The position numbers and the translations under genes were made by a program. Of a stretch of DNA of 64,000 nt, positions 34,025 through 47,732 are shown piece by piece. The notes beneath the pieces are model-generated. The model did no database searches. It worked only from the letters and a program-made list of their open reading frames with translations, and was not told the DNA's origin. Origin of the DNA: Manihot esculenta (taxonomy: Eukaryota; Streptophyta; Magnoliopsida; Malpighiales; Euphorbiaceae); contig NC_035162.2 of the NCBI RefSeq assembly GCF_001659605.2, positions 30,384,153-30,448,152 on the forward strand, given 5' to 3'. Numbering within the stretch: position 1 is the first letter of the stretch; each line of letters opens with the position of its first letter.

Positions 34025-37000
34025 TTAAAAGAGATAAGGGTATTGCTGGAGCATGGACTCCCGTGTCTCCCAGGTACATTCTTCTATTTTGTGGTGATTC
34101 CAAAGGACTTTCACCATCGGGATTTCCTTGTTCCTCAACTTTCTGATTTGTGTGTCTAGGATCCACACTGGCTGCTCAACATAGGTGAGATCTCCTAGGA
34201 TCTCTATATCAGGCTCACTAAGAACCTTGCCCGGATCTGACACGAATTTTCATAACATGGAAACATGAAAAACCGGATGGATTCTCTCCATTGAAGCAGG
34301 TAAGTCCAACTTGTATGATACATTCCCAATCTTCTGCAAGATTTCAAAGGGTTCGATGTATCGTGGAGCTAGCTTACCTTTCTTTCCAAACCGAATCACC
34401 CCTTTCATAGGAGACACCTTGAGCAACACCATATCTCCCTCCTAAAACTCCACATGCTTCCTACGGACATCTGTATAACTTTTCTGCCGACTCACAGCAG
34501 TCTTGATTCTTTCTCTGATGATTGGTACTACTCTGCCGGTGATCTCTACTAACTCGGGCCCTGCTAAGGACCGTTCTCCCACTTCCTCCCAGCAGACAGG
34601 TGACCTGCACTTCCTTCCATACAAAGATTCATAAGGAGCCATCCCAATGCTAGTATGACAGCTATTATTATAGGCAAACTCCACCAAGGGTAGATGCTGC
34701 CTCCAAGAACTGCCAAAATCTAGCACACACATTCTGAGCATATCTTCTATAGTCTGGATGGTCCTTTCTGACTGTCCGTCCGTCTGTGAATGGAAAGCAG
34801 TGCTAAAGTCCAGCCTAGTACCCATAGCATTTTGCAGACTCCGCCAAAACCTGGAGGTGAACTGGGGTCCCCTATCTGACACTATTGAAACGGGAGCCCC
34901 ATGCAACCTGACAACTTCATCCATATACACTTGTGCTAACTTGTCCACAGAATAGCCACTCCTGACTGGGATAAAGTGAGCAGATTTGGTCAGTCTGTCC
35001 ACAATCACCCATATAGAGTCTAGTCTGTTGGACGTCACCGGTAATCCCACCACGAAGTCCATAGCTATATTCTCCCATTTCCACTCTGGAATCGGCAGTG
35101 GGTTAAGCATTCCAGCCGGCTTCTGATATTCCAGCTTCACCCTCTGACGTACTTCGCAGGCGGACACAAACTGTGCCACTTCTCTTTTCATAGCTGGCCA
35201 CCAATGAACTCTTTTCAGATCCTGGTATATTTTGGTGGCCCTAGGGTGAACACTGTATCTGGCATTATGAGCTTCTCTCATAATGTCCCCCTTTAGACTC
35301 ACGTCATCTGGTACACATAACCTGTTCCCATAGCGGAGGATCCTTTTGCTGTCAAATTTGAACTCATTACTCTTACCTGACTGAACAGTCCTGGCAATCT
35401 TTACCAATTCTGGGTCCTCGTGCTGTTTCTGAGCCACCTGCTCCAGAAACACGGGTGTCACTCTCATCTGAGCTATCAAAGCACCTGTACCAGACAACTC
35501 CAACTGCAAACCTTCATTAATGAGCTTATGGAACTCTCTCACCACCGGTCTCCTCTCTGCTGTGATATGGGATAGATTGCCAAGTGATTTCCGGCTTAGG
35601 GCGTCCGCCACAACATTCGCCTTACCTGGATGGTACTGAATTTTGCAATCATAGTCACAAAGCAGTTCCACCCATCTTCTTTGCCTCAGATTCAACTTTC
35701 TCTGACTCAAGATGTACTGCAAGCTTTTATGATCTGTAAAGATCTCACATTTAACCCCATAAAGGTAATGCCTCCACATCTTGAGTGTAAAGATTACAGC
35801 TGCCATCTCTAGATGATGTGTAGGATAATTCACTTCATGCTTCTTCAGCTGTCTAGAAGCATAAGCAATCACCCTCTCATTTTGCATCAACACACAACCC
35901 AGTCCCACACGGGACACATCACAAAACACTGTGAAGTCTTCATTACTGGTAGGCAGAGCTAACACCGGTGCTGACGTTAGCCTTTTCTTCAGCTCTTCAA
36001 AACTTTCTTCACATTGAGCAGACCACACAAACTTCTGATCTTCCTAGTTAATCTGGTCATAGGAGCGGCAATTTTAGAGAAGTCCTGTTCGAACCTCATG
36101 TAGTAACCTGCCAAACCTAAGAAGCTTTTAATCTCTATCACTATAGTGGGTCTAGGCCAGTTAGCTACAGCTTCTACCTTCTTAGGGTCCACTTCAATTC
36201 CTTTTTCTGATACAACATGCCCCAAGAATGAAATGCTCCTAAACCAGAATTCACACTTGGAGAACTTGGCATACAAGCCGTGTTCCCTCAAGATCTGCAA
36301 AACTGTCCTCAGATAATGGGCATGCTCCTCTGCATTTCTTGAATACACTAAGATATCATCAATGAAGACAATAACAAAGTGATCCAGATACTGGCTAAAA
36401 ACTCTGTTTATGAGGTCCATGAATGTTGCATGGGCATTGGTTAGCCCGAACGGCATTACAAGGAACTCATAGTGCCCATATCTGGTCCTGAATGCCGTCC
36501 TCATCACATCTTCCTCTTTGATTCTCAACTGATGGTACCCAGATCTCATATCTATCTTAGAGAAACAACCCGCTCCATGAATGTTGCATGGGCATTGGTT
36601 AGCCCGAACGGCATTACAAGGAACTCATAGTGCCCATATCTGGTCCTGAATGCCGTCCTCATCACATCTTCCTCTTTGATTCTCAACTGATGGTACCCAG
36701 ATCTCAGATCTATCTTAGAGAAACAACCCACTCCTGCTAGCTGGTCAAATAGATCATCAATCTGGGTAATGGGTACTTGTTCTTGGTAGTGACTTTGTTC
36801 AACTGCCTATAGTCGATACAAAGTCTTAAGGATCCATCCTTCTTCTTTACAAACAGCACTGGAGCACCCCAAGGTGAGGTACTCGGTCGGATGAAGCCCT
36901 TATCTACCAACTCTTGCAACTGTTCCTTTAGCTCCTTCAACTCTACTGGTGCCATCCTGTAGGGAGGGATAGAGATTGGTCTGGTTCCAGACATCACTTT

Positions 37001-39169
37001 TATTTCAAACTCTATCTCCCTAGCAGGTGGTAGTCCTGGAAGCTCGTCTGGAAAAACATCTAAGAACTCTCTTACTACGGGCACTGAGACGGGCTCCCTG
37101 ACCTGACTATCAAGCTCTCTCACATGAGCTAGAAACCCCTGACAACCCCTCCTGAGCAACCTACGAGCCTGTAGGGCTGATATCAAACCTCTAGGTGTAC
37201 CCCTCCTGTCTCTCCTGAAGACAACCTCTGACCCATCCTGACCTCTGAACCTGACTACCTTGTCTCTGCAGTCCAAGGTAGCACTATAAGTAGATAGCCA
37301 ATCCATCCTAGTATGACATCAAAATCTGTCAAGTCTAGAACCAATAGGTCGGCTGGAAGGCACCTACCCTCAACAAACACTGGACTAAACCGGCAGACTG
37401 ACTCTGCCACTGATGGGTCACACTTGGGTCCACTGACTCAAAGGGAACACTCTAATCCAGAGACCATCAAACCCAACCTCTCTATGGCTCTCGAAGCAAC
37501 AAAAGAATGAGATGCACCAGGGTCCATTAAAGCATACACATCAGAACATCCAATGATGAGATTACCTGACACCACAGTGTTTGATGCATTAGCCTCCTGC
37601 TGAGTCATAATGAAGATTCGAGCTGGAGCTGATGGACCTTCACCCCGGGAACCTGCTGAAGAAGAGGCTGCCCCTCTCCCTCTACCTCTACCACTACCCT
37701 GAGCCATGGCTGGAGCTACTGGCTGAGCCACACTGCCAGAAGCTGTCTGTTGGGACTGTGCCATAAAAGCTGCTCTAGGACACTCCCGTGCCATGTGTCC
37801 CTCCTGCCCACATCTGAAGTAGGCTGTCGTCCCATACCGACATACTCCCTTGTGTAGTTTACCACACCTCAAACATTCTGCACCATCTGAACCCGAGCTC
37901 GAGCCACCTCCTAATCCCATACCTGATTTCAAACGATTCCATAACTTATTCTTCTTTGGATTTTTAGTGGTATAGCCCCACCTTTTACTTCCTGAAGTTG
38001 CTGCACTCATAGAAGAGGGATCTAACTTTCCCCTGCCTGGGGTCTTGGAACCCGAAGACTGTGCCACAGACTGCTTAATTGTCCCCTCAATGATGGCACT
38101 AGCCTCCATCTTTTGTGCTGCATCCACAATAGTGTGGAAGCTCTCCCTCTCTACTGTAAGAATCATGGAGGAATACCTATGGTAGAGCCTCATGGTATAC
38201 CTCCTTGCTTTCTTCTAGTCCGTATCATAAGCTTGCCCCACATACGACAACAGCTCCAAGAACTTGTCTGTAAACTCATCAACACTCATCTCTTCCATCT
38301 ACCTCAGCTGCTCAAACTCAATGATCTTCAACTCCCTTCAGCTATCAGGGAAAGCCCATCCCGCAAACTCATTAGCAAACTCCTCCCAGGATAGACTATC
38401 CAACCTCGGGTCCACATAGTTCTTAAACCACTCTCGGGCCTTCCTTGCATTTTAGAGTAAACCCCGCCATCTGAATGGCTCTACTATCATTAGCCCCAAG
38501 CTCATCTGTTATCATTTTGACCGTCTTGAGATACTCAAAAGGGTCATCCCCTATTTTGTACTTGGGAGCATCCAACTTCAAGTAATTTGTCATCTTGACT
38601 TTGCTCCCCCCAGATGAGCTAGGTTTGGGTGTTTGGATTTCAGGGGCTACAGGTTCTGCTGGTGGTGGAGGAGGTGCAGCATTCCCTGGGTTAGGGTTTG
38701 TTGTATCTGGATAGAAGGATGAGTGTGGATACATTGGGTATTGGGGGTATGGTGGGTAGAAAGGTGGATATGGCATGAAAGAGGGATAAGGGTTAAAGCT
38801 GGGGTAATCCGATGTACCTCCCATTGAATACCCTGGACCCTGTGGAAAGGGTTGATATTGGGGTGGTTGAGCAAACCCCGAGGCCTTAGTGCCTCCTTGA
38901 GATTCTCCCATGCCCTCTTCAGACATGCTCACACCAAGACTTCCATCCCTTCTCTGATCCACGTCCATATCTTCCCCCTCATCTGCTAACACTTCACCCT
39001 GAATTGCTCCCCTTCTGCTCACATCAAAAGACCTTCTAGGGTCCCTTGATGTCCTTTCTCTACTAAATCTGCAAGACATTGCCCTAGGCAATGCAGGGGG
39101 ACGGGCATCCATGCCCTCATTTTCTAGTGGGACTCCAGTCAATCGTGCAGATCGACGAGTGCCTCTCAT
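34025..39169 (-). pseudogene. Element D gag-pol polyprotein pseudogene
   Basis: ATG at 39169, behind an acceptor-like TTTTTCAG. Domain order is as in the other copies. Breaks seen are: a frameshift at about 38452 in gag; stops at about 38300 and 38216 (CAG to TAG); a missing base near the ILGMDW motif (about 37310); a missing base near PLPRIDDLF (about 36766); a 158-bp tandem duplication in RT (36416-36731); frame damage near 36040; TAG at 34442-34444 after VEF; and TGA at 34247-34249 before the chromodomain. Integrase is otherwise full length (HHCC, D, D, E). The losses near ILGMDW and PLPRIDDLF are shared with element A. Confidence 0.93.
36416..36731 (-). repeat. 158-bp tandem duplication inside element D reverse transcriptase
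   Basis: 36416-36573 is repeated at 36574-36731 with a few substitutions. The unit starts TCCATGAATGTTGC. Because 158 is not a multiple of three, it shifts the frame. Element A has a single copy. Confidence 0.92.
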
Positions 39170-39417
39170 CCTGCTTCTGAAAAACAACACACATCACTTA
39201 AACATTAACATCATATGGTTCATGTGGAAACACATGAACCCGCATCACATACATAGCATATCATCAATGCACATGCATATTATCATGGCTTTTCACATCA
39301 TCATTCAAGACAGGACTCTATATCCTATCCTAGTGGACATGATTTTTCCTATTGTGCTTGCCCTTCTAGAACATCTATGAGCCCGACACTCTCTAGGTCC
39401 GACCATATGAACCTAGG

Positions 39418-39429
39418 GCTCTGATACCA
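39418..39429 (-). other. Element D primer-binding site
   Basis: On the minus strand it reads TGGTATCAGAGC, an unmutated initiator-Met site 3 nt inside the 5' LTR. Confidence 0.92.
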
Positions 39430-39432
39430 ATC

Positions 39433-40419
39433 TGTAACGACCTGAAAATCGGACCGCTACCGGCGCTAGGGTCCAGATCGACTTAAGGTCGCCGAGACCC
39501 GTAGCAAGCCTAACATACATCCTGTATACCTGTTAAATCCCATACATGATCATACATTAACATAAAAACTTTAAACTTTCCATCTACCAAGCTTGACTTG
39601 TGCATGCACTAAACTCAATGCATAAAAACCCCACACCAGAGCCCTCATCAGATGCTCTAGTTGGGTCAATATTACATACATCAAGCTTGGTTTTCATTAC
39701 ATCAATAAAAGCATACATAAGGATCATGTACAAAAAGGGATTAACCATAAACTCTAGGGTCAAGCACAATACGAATCATCAATCCATAATATTACATTTC
39801 TGTACAAAACCTTACATTACATTACATGTCATATCATGTCCACTACTAAACTATTACACATAAAACACCTTTACTCTTGCTGACCTCCCGATCTATCCTG
39901 AGCCTACAAACCTGGGGGTTAAGGGAAAAGGGTGAGCTACTAGAGCCCAATGAGCAGAACAGTAAAATCTTATATTAAAACATATACTTTCATGGAATGC
40001 ATCACATCACAAACAAATCACATCAAGGATGGACTTGTCACCAATAGCCCTCTACATAATCCAACTGTGCCAGGGCGTAGCATGGGCCTCTGGTCTTTCC
40101 CTTAAACATAACATAACATAACATTCCAAGGTGCCAGCCGTGTAGAATGGGCCTCTAGTCTTTCTCTTACATCGTGCCAGGGGCGTGGAATGGGCCTTCC
40201 TGGACTTCCATACCGTATCATCATCATATCATATCGAGGACTAATGGGTCATCCAATATCCATCTACATCAACATCATATTATGCAATGCAGCATATTCG
40301 TGAATTCTAATGCAAACAACGTAATACATGGCATGGCATTCGTAATGTATGAACATGCTTAAAATTCAGTTACTTTAAAACATAAAGTTCAGTTCTACTC
40401 ACCTCTGGCCGACTCTGAA
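39433..40419 (-). repeat. Element D 5' LTR, left half
   Basis: It begins TGTAACGACC and is interrupted at CTGAA (40415-40419) by element B. The other half is 59323-60520. Confidence 0.95.
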
Positions 40420-42602
40420 TGTAATACCCGGCTAGAATCCGGCACCGGAAGTTCTGTTGTCTGGTGGAATCCGGGGTGTTGGGATTCTATAGAAGGGTAG
40501 GAGTTATGTTTTCTAAGTGTTATGATGTGTTTTCTGGGTTTATCGTTTGATCGTTTTGAGTTGAAATGAACCAAGGCAGAGGAGCCAAGTTCGGCCGCCG
40601 AAGATAAGTTCGGCCACCGAAAGTGCCCAATGTTCGGCTTCCGAATTCAGGTTCGGCCCCCGAATGTTGCATGGTTTTGCATGCGATTCGGCAGCCGAAG
40701 CTGAGTTGCTTAGCCAGCAGTTTTGTATCCCTTAGTCAGCATTTTGGACAGGTGTTATCACCAGATCATGTCCAGAAGTTGGCCACGTCTCCCCTGGTTT
40801 ATTTGCTGAGTTTGAGCAGCTCATGCAGAGTGTTTTGATCGTTCACAAGGGTTTGAATGTTTTGAAGCAAAAAAGCTAAGTGTTTGAGAGAGTTTGAGAG
40901 GTTAAGAAGAGTTGGTCCGTTTTCCCGTGTTCAGAGTGTTTAGCTTCTTGCTTCAGGAGGTAAGTGATGCCCTTGACCATGGTTCTATGTTTTTTTCAAG
41001 TTTTATGGGAGTTGGGGAGAGAGAGAGGCATGTTGAGGTTTTACATTGGAGTTTTGATGATTTATGCATGTATACATGATTATGTGTTATGTTTGTTTTG
41101 TTGTTTGGGGTTATTAGATAGTTTTGGACCCCTGTGACCATATACTTGAGTATATGTGAGTTGAGTAGAGGAGGTAGGCATGTTTGGAGAGATTGAAGGG
41201 AAGGAGGAGATGGTTTGCCGTTGAAGCTGAGTTCTGGATGAACTCAGGTTTGGCAGCCGAAGGTTCCTTCGGCCGCCGAACCTCTTGCATGGTGGCTTGG
41301 CTGCCACAGCCTGTTTTGCATGTTCGGCTCTGTTTGAGGGATTCGGCCGCCGAAGGTGCCGCCGAAGGTGCTTGAGTTTCGTCTCTAGAGAGGACATTCG
41401 GCCGCCGAACCTGCCGCCGAAAGTGTCCTGTCCAGCTTTCTTTTGCATGCTTTGCATGGATAGTTGAGTGAGTTTAAGGGGATTCTTAGAGAAGTTTAAG
41501 AGAGTTATTTCTACGTTTGTTTGGTCCCTCATTTGAGTCAATCTGTATAGGTACAGACCAGAGGAACCAGAGAGAGCAGCAGTGAGTACTGCTCCAGAGG
41601 TTCAGAGCCTGCAGAGTCAGTCAGTCCAGATAGCCAGAGGTGAGTGGAACTAAACTTATGACTTTGAATTGAACCACAAACTGCTTTTAGCATATCTCAT
41701 GCATCATGTTTATGCCATAGGTTGATTGCATTAGTAGTCACGAATATGTTGCATTGCATTGTTATTTGATGATGTGAGTGAATGCTGAATGATCCAATAG
41801 TCTCAGACAGGAAGTCCAGGAGCCTTTGACTACGCCCTGTCAGGTATAGCAAAGTCCAGGAGCCTTTGACTACGCCCTGGCAGGTATAGTAAAGTCCAGG
41901 AGCCTTTGACTACGCCCTGGCAATGGTAAGTACAGAGGTGTTATATACACTTACACATATACATATATGACAGGAAGACCAGGTGCTCGATTCTACGCCC
42001 TGGCACAGAGTTACTGGGACTATCTGGTGACAGGTTTACTCTTGATGTGGCTTGTCTGTGATATGATGCATTCCATGAGATCATATTTTACTGAGATGTT
42101 TTACTGTTCTACTCACTGGGCTATAGAGCTCATCCCACTCCCTTAACCCCAGTTTTGCAGGTTCAGTGTACAGTATACAGGGACAGTTCAGCAGAGTACA
42201 GGAAAAGTAAAGAGATCTGTAATAGCTTAGAGTGGACATGTAATATTAAAGAGATGTAATAGTTGTTGCTTGACCTAGTAATGTTTGTTTTGTACATGAT
42301 CTGTATATGTATATATGTTTTCCTGTATGTGAAAACCAGGCTTAACAGGTATGAGTTAACCCATCTAGGGCAAGCTCTAGTCAGGGATACAGAGTACAGA
42401 GTACATGAGTACAGAGTACAGAGATAGTGCATGCACAGGTTAAGCCTTGGTTCAGAAAAGAGTTTTATTTTCACCGAAAATGTATGATCATGTATGAGGT
42501 TTACAGGTACACAGAGAGTATAGCAGGCTTGCTACGGGTTCTGGCGGCCTTAAGCCGACCTGAATCCTAGCGCTGGTGACGGTCCATTTTGGGGTCGTTA
42601 CA
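40420..42602 (+). repeat. Element B 5' LTR (2183 bp)
   Basis: It runs from TGTAATACCC to GGGGTCGTTACA. It has three 40-bp hairpin units where its 3' LTR has two, plus the separate GATTCTACGCCCTGGCA unit (array 41813-42006). Confidence 0.96.
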
Positions 42603-42605
42603 GAT

Positions 42606-42617
42606 TGGTATCAGAGC
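42606..42617 (+). other. Element B primer-binding site
   Basis: TGGTATCAGAGC, initiator-Met type, 3 nt after the LTR. Confidence 0.94.
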
Positions 42618-42823
42618 CCTAGGTTCACATGATCGGACCTATAGAGACAGTGTTGGGCTCAGACAGGTTAGAGGTGGTCAAGCACAATAGGAAATCATGT
42701 CCACTAGGATAGGGTCTTGAGTCCTATCTGCTATGATATGCCATGAGTGTTGCATGTGTATGATTGATATGTGATGTTTATGTGCTAAAGTGGTATGGTA
42801 TATGTTGTGTTTCCAGAATAAAG

Positions 42824-45800
42824 ATGCGAGGAACTCGTCGATCAGCTCGATTGACTGGAGTCCCACCAGAGAATGAGAGACCAGCTGCTCGTCCTCCTGC
42901 AATGCCAAGGGCAAGGTCTCAAAGATCTAGCAGGGAAGGTACGTCAATAGACCCTAGAAGGTCTGTCGACGAGAGCAGAAGAGGAACAGTTAGGGGAGGA
43001 AGATCCGAGGAAAGGAGGGAAGCTATGGAGATTGATCAATCTAGAGATGACAGCATGGGTATAGGCAGTTTTGAGGAAGGTATGGGAGAGTCGCAGGGAG
43101 GTGCTCAGACCTCAGGTTTTGGCTATCCAGAGTATCCGATGGGAGGTATGTCGGAGTACTCGAGTTTTGTGCCATATCCTCCTTATATGCCTTATATGCC
43201 TTATCCTTACTATCCACCATATCCTACGTATCCCTCTTCCCCTACCCATCCAAGTGCAGCACACCTAGAGCCAAATGAACCAGTACTACCACCAGAACCA
43301 GTAGCCCCTGTTGTTGACAGATATGAACCTAGCTCATCTGGAGGTAAAGTCCAAATGACGGAGTATTTGAAATTGGATGCGCCTAAATACAACACAGGAG
43401 ATGATCCATTTGATTACCTCAGAGCAGTTAGGATGATAACCAGTGAATTGGGAGCAGATGATAGGAGAGCCATTGAGATGGCAGGTTTCACATTAAAATG
43501 CAAGAAGGCTAGAGAATGGTTTAAGAATTATGTGGAGCCTAGAATGGACAGCATGTCATGGGGAGAGTTCGCCAATGAGTTTGCAGGGTGGGCTTTTCCT
43601 GACAGTTCGAGGGAGATGAAAGTAATTGAATTTGAACAGTTGAGACAGACAGATGAGATGAGTGTTGATGAATTCACAGATAAGTTCCTGGATCTGCTTC
43701 AGTACGTGGGTCAAGCCTATGATACTGATCAGAAGAAAGCAAGGAGATATACTATGAGACTGCATCCCAGGTATGCTTCCTTGATTCTTCCAGCAGAAAA
43801 GGAGAGTTTCCATACCATAGTAGACGCAGCCAGGAAAATGGAAGCTAGTGCCAATATTCAGAAACAGTCAAAGGCACAGGCTTCGGGTTCTAAAGCCCCC
43901 ACACCAAGCAGTAAAAGATGGGATAGAGCAAAAGGAACAAAGAGTAAGTTCTGGAGTAAAGTCAAGTCAGGTCTGGGAATAGGTAGTGGCTCAAGCTCTG
44001 GCATAGCTCCAGTCTGCAGACGATGCGGAAAACCACATGGAGGAGTTTGTCGGTTGGGATCTACAGCTTGTTTTCGATGTGGATAGGAAGGGCATATTGC
44101 TCGGGATTGTCCGCAGATGACTTTTGCACCATCCCAGCAGATGAGTTCAGGCAGTGTGGTACAGCCAGTTGTACGGCCAGCAGCTCCAGTCATGCCTCAG
44201 ACTAGTGGCAGAGGTAGAGGGAGAGGGGTAGCCTCTACTTCAGCAGCAAGTTCCCGAGGTGGAAATCCGGTAGCCCCAGCACGGATTTTCACAGTGACAC
44301 AGGAGGAGGCTAACACGTCGAACACAGTGGTGTCAGGTAATCTCATCATTGGGTGTTCTGATGTGTATGCTTTGATGGACCCCGGTGCTTCTCATTCCTT
44401 TATTGCTTCGAGAGCCATAGAGCGATTGGGTTTGATCAGCTCTGAGTTAGAGTATCCTCTCTGGGTCAGTGGACCTAGATGTGACCCATCAGTGGCAGTG
44501 TCAGTCTGTCGTTTCAGTCCAGTGTTTATCGAGGGTAGATACCTTCCAGCTGACCTTGTGGTTCTAGATTTGACGGATTTTGATGTCATTCTAGGGATGG
44601 ATTGGTTATCTACATATAGTGCTATGTTGGACTGTCGAGAGAAGCTAGTGAGTCTCAAAGACCAGGATGGGTCACAATGTGTCTTCAGAGGAGACAGGAG
44701 AGGTATACCCAGAGGTATGATTTCTGCCCTTCAGGCTCGTCGTTTGCTTAGGAGGGGTTGTCAGGGGTTTCTAGCTCATGTGAGAGAGCTAGACAGTCAG
44801 GTGAGGGAACCAGCCACAGTACCAGTAGTCCGAGAGTTTCTCGATGTGTTCCCAGACGATTTGCCAGGACTACCACCTGATAGGGAGATAGGGTTTGAAA
44901 TTGAATTACTGCCAGGTACCAGACCTATCTCTATTCCTCCCTACAGGATGGCGCCAGCTGAGTTAACAGAGTTAAAAGAACAGTTGCAGGACTTGGTAGA
45001 TAAGGGTTTCATCCGCCCTAGTACCTCACCTTGGGGTGCTCCAGTGCTCTTTGTCAGAAAGAAGGATGGATCCCTCAGACTTTGTATCGACTACAGACAG
45101 TTGAACAAGGTCACTATCAAGAATAGGTATCCTTTACCTAGGATTGATGATCTATTTGACCAGCTAGCTGGAGCAGGTTGTTTCTCGAAAATAGATCTGA
45201 GATCTGGGTATCATCAGTTGAGAGTCAGAGAGGCAGATGTGCTTAAGACAGCTTTCCGGACCAGATATGGGCATTATGAGTTCTTAGTGATGCCGTTCGG
45301 GTTGACTAACGCCCCTGCAGCATTTATGGATCTCATGAACAGGGTATTCAGTGAGTTTCTGGATCACTTTGTCATTGTGTTTATCGATGATATCTTAGTG
45401 TATTCCAGAGATGCAGAGGAGCATGCCCAGCATCTGAGGAGCGTTCTGCAGACACTGAGAGAGCATGGTTTATATGCCAAGTTCTCGAAGTGGGAGTTTT
45501 GGTTACGGAGCATTGCCTTCTTGGGACATGTGGTATCAGCAGAGGGTATTGAGGTAGGCCCCAAGAAGATAGAGGCTGTAGCTAACTGGCCCAGACCCAC
45601 GACAGTAACTGAGATTAAAAGCTTTCTGGGACTGGCAGGTTACTACAGGAGGTTCGTTCAGAACTTCTCAAAGATAGCAGCTCCTATGACCAAATTGACT
45701 CAGAAGAACCAGAAGTTTTTCTAGTCAGACCAGTGTGAAGAGAGCTTTGAGGAGCTCAAGAGGAGATTGACAACAGCACCAGTGTTAGCTCTGCCTGTCA

Positions 45801-47467
45801 GTAATGAAGAGTTCACAGTGTTCTGTGATGCATCTCGAGTGGGATTGGGTTGTGTATTGATGCAGAGTGATAGAGTAATCGCTTATGCTTCTAGACAGTT
45901 GAAGAAGCACGAGTTGAATTACCCTACCCATGACCTAGAGATGGCAGCAGTTATCTTTGCACTTAAGATGTGGCGGCATTACCTCTACGGGGTTACATGC
46001 GAGATCTTTACCGATCATAAGAGTTTACAGTACATCTTGAGTCAGAGAGAGCTAAATTTGCGGCAGAGAAGGTGGGTCGAATTGCTCAGTGATTATGATT
46101 GTAAAATCCAGTATCATCCGGGTAAGGCGAATGTTGTCGCAGACGCCCTAAGCCGGAAGTCACTAGGCAGTTTATCCCATATAGCAGCAGAGCGGAGACC
46201 AGTTGTGATGGAGCTTTATAAGCTCTTTGACGAGGGATTACAGCTAGAGTTGTCTGGTACAGGTGCGTTGATAGCACAGATGAGAGTGACACCTGTGTTT
46301 CTGGAGCAGATAGCTCAGAAACAGCATGAGGACCCTGAGTTGATGAAAATTGCCAGGACTGTTCAGTCAGGCAATAGTGCAGAGTTCAGATTTGACAGCA
46401 AAGGGATCCTTCGCTATGGGAGTCGACTTTGTGTACCAGATAGGGGCAGTGTGAAGGAATACATTATGAGGGAAGCTCATAATGCGAGGTATAGTGTTCA
46501 CCCAGGAGCCACCAAGATGTATCAGGATCTGAAAAGGGTCTATTGGTGGCCAGCCATGAAGAAAGAAGTGGCGCAGTTCGTGACAGCCTGTGAGGTTTGT
46601 CAGAGGGTGAAATTAGAGCATCAGAAACCAGCCGGAATGCTTAATCCATTACCGATTCCAGAGTGGAAATGGGAAAACATAGCCATGGATTTTGTAGTGG
46701 GTTTACCAGTAGCGTCCAACAGGATAGACTCGATATGGGTGATTGTGGACAGACTCACGAAATCTGCTCATTTTCTTCCAGTACGGAGTAATTATTCTGT
46801 GGATAAGTTGGCACAGGTCTATCTCGATGAGATCGTGAGATTACATGGAGTTCCAGTGTCTATAGTTTCAGACAGAGGACCACAGTTTACCTCCCGCTTT
46901 TGGCGGAGTCTGCAAAGTGCGATGGGCACGAGATTGGATTTTAGTACTGCTTTCCACCCACAGACTGATGGACAGTCAGAAAGGACCATCCAGACCATAG
47001 AGGATATGCTTCGACTATGTGTGTTAGACTTTGGCGGTTCTTGGAGGCTGCATCTACCTTTGGTGGAGTTTGCCTACAATAACAGTCATCATGCTAGCAT
47101 TGGGATGGCTCCTTATGAAGCATTATATGGGAGGAAGTGCAGATCCCCTGTTTGCTGGGAAGAGGTAGGAGAGAAAGCTCTTGCAGGGCCAGAGTTAGTA
47201 GACATTACCAGTAGAATGGTGCCCATGATCAGAGAGAGAATCAGAACAGCTCAGAGTAGACAGAAAAGTTATGCAGACATTCGCAGAAAGCAGTTAGAGT
47301 TTCAAGAGGGCAATTGGGTATTGCTCAAAGTGTCTCCAATGAAAGGAGTGGTTCGTTTTGGAAAGAAAGGTAAATTAGCTCCACGGTACATTGGACCCTT
47401 TGAGGTGTTGCAGAGGATCGGAAATGTGTCGTATAAGCTGGATTTACCTGCTTCTATGGAGAGAATT
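42824..47467 (+). pseudogene. Element B gag-pol, main part (two nonsense codons, split by C)
   Basis: ATG at 42824, 7 nt after an acceptor-like TTTCCAG. Gag, protease, RT, RNase H and integrase are all in one frame with no gag-pol frameshift signal, so the design is a single polyprotein of about 1630 residues. It is broken by TAG at 44084-44086 inside the second zinc knuckle (CAG in C) and TAG at 45722-45724 between RT and RNase H (TGG in C). Element C then interrupts it at the last residues before the HPVFH motif. Protease DPGA, RT FIDD, RNase H and the integrase core motifs are present. Confidence 0.94.
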
Positions 47468-47621
47468 TGTAATACCCGGCTAGAGTCCGGCACCGGAATT
47501 CCTGTTGTCTGGTGGAATCCGGGGTGCTGGGATTGATTTTAGTTTTCTACGTGTTATGATGTGTTTTACGGTGTAAGTTATATAGTCTTGAGTTGAAATG
47601 AACCAAGGCAGAGGAGCCAAG

Positions 47622-47732
47622 TTCGGCCGCCGAAGATAAGTTCGGCCGCCGAAAGTGCCCAATGTTTGGCTTCCGAAGTTCAGATTCGGCCCCCGAATGT
47701 TGCATGGTTTTGCATGCGATTCGGCAGCCGAA
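47622..47732 (+). promoter_or_regulatory. Dyad cluster 1 in element C 5' LTR
   Basis: Exact TTCGGC-N-GCCGAA sites lie at 47622, 47641 and 47720 (centres C, C, A), with near matches at about 47667 and 47694. The arms form a 6-bp inverted repeat around a single variable base. GCCGCC cores resemble the ERF GCC-box. Function is inferred only. Confidence 0.6.

Noticed and set aside
34025..39169. Treating D's pol pieces as separate genes
   Set aside because: The pieces align in order with one polyprotein frame in B; the separations are single-base losses, stops and one duplication.
42163..42474. 103-codon minus-strand frame repeated in B and C LTRs (also 49177, 56402, 58883)
   Set aside because: It is conserved only because the LTRs are near-identical. 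It lies antisense to the U5 side, with low-complexity Tyr/Leu-rich content and no domain.
42824..44086. Programmed stop-codon readthrough between Gag and Pol in element B
   Set aside because: The TAG lies inside the second zinc knuckle, not at the gag-pol border, and C and the other copies have CAG there.
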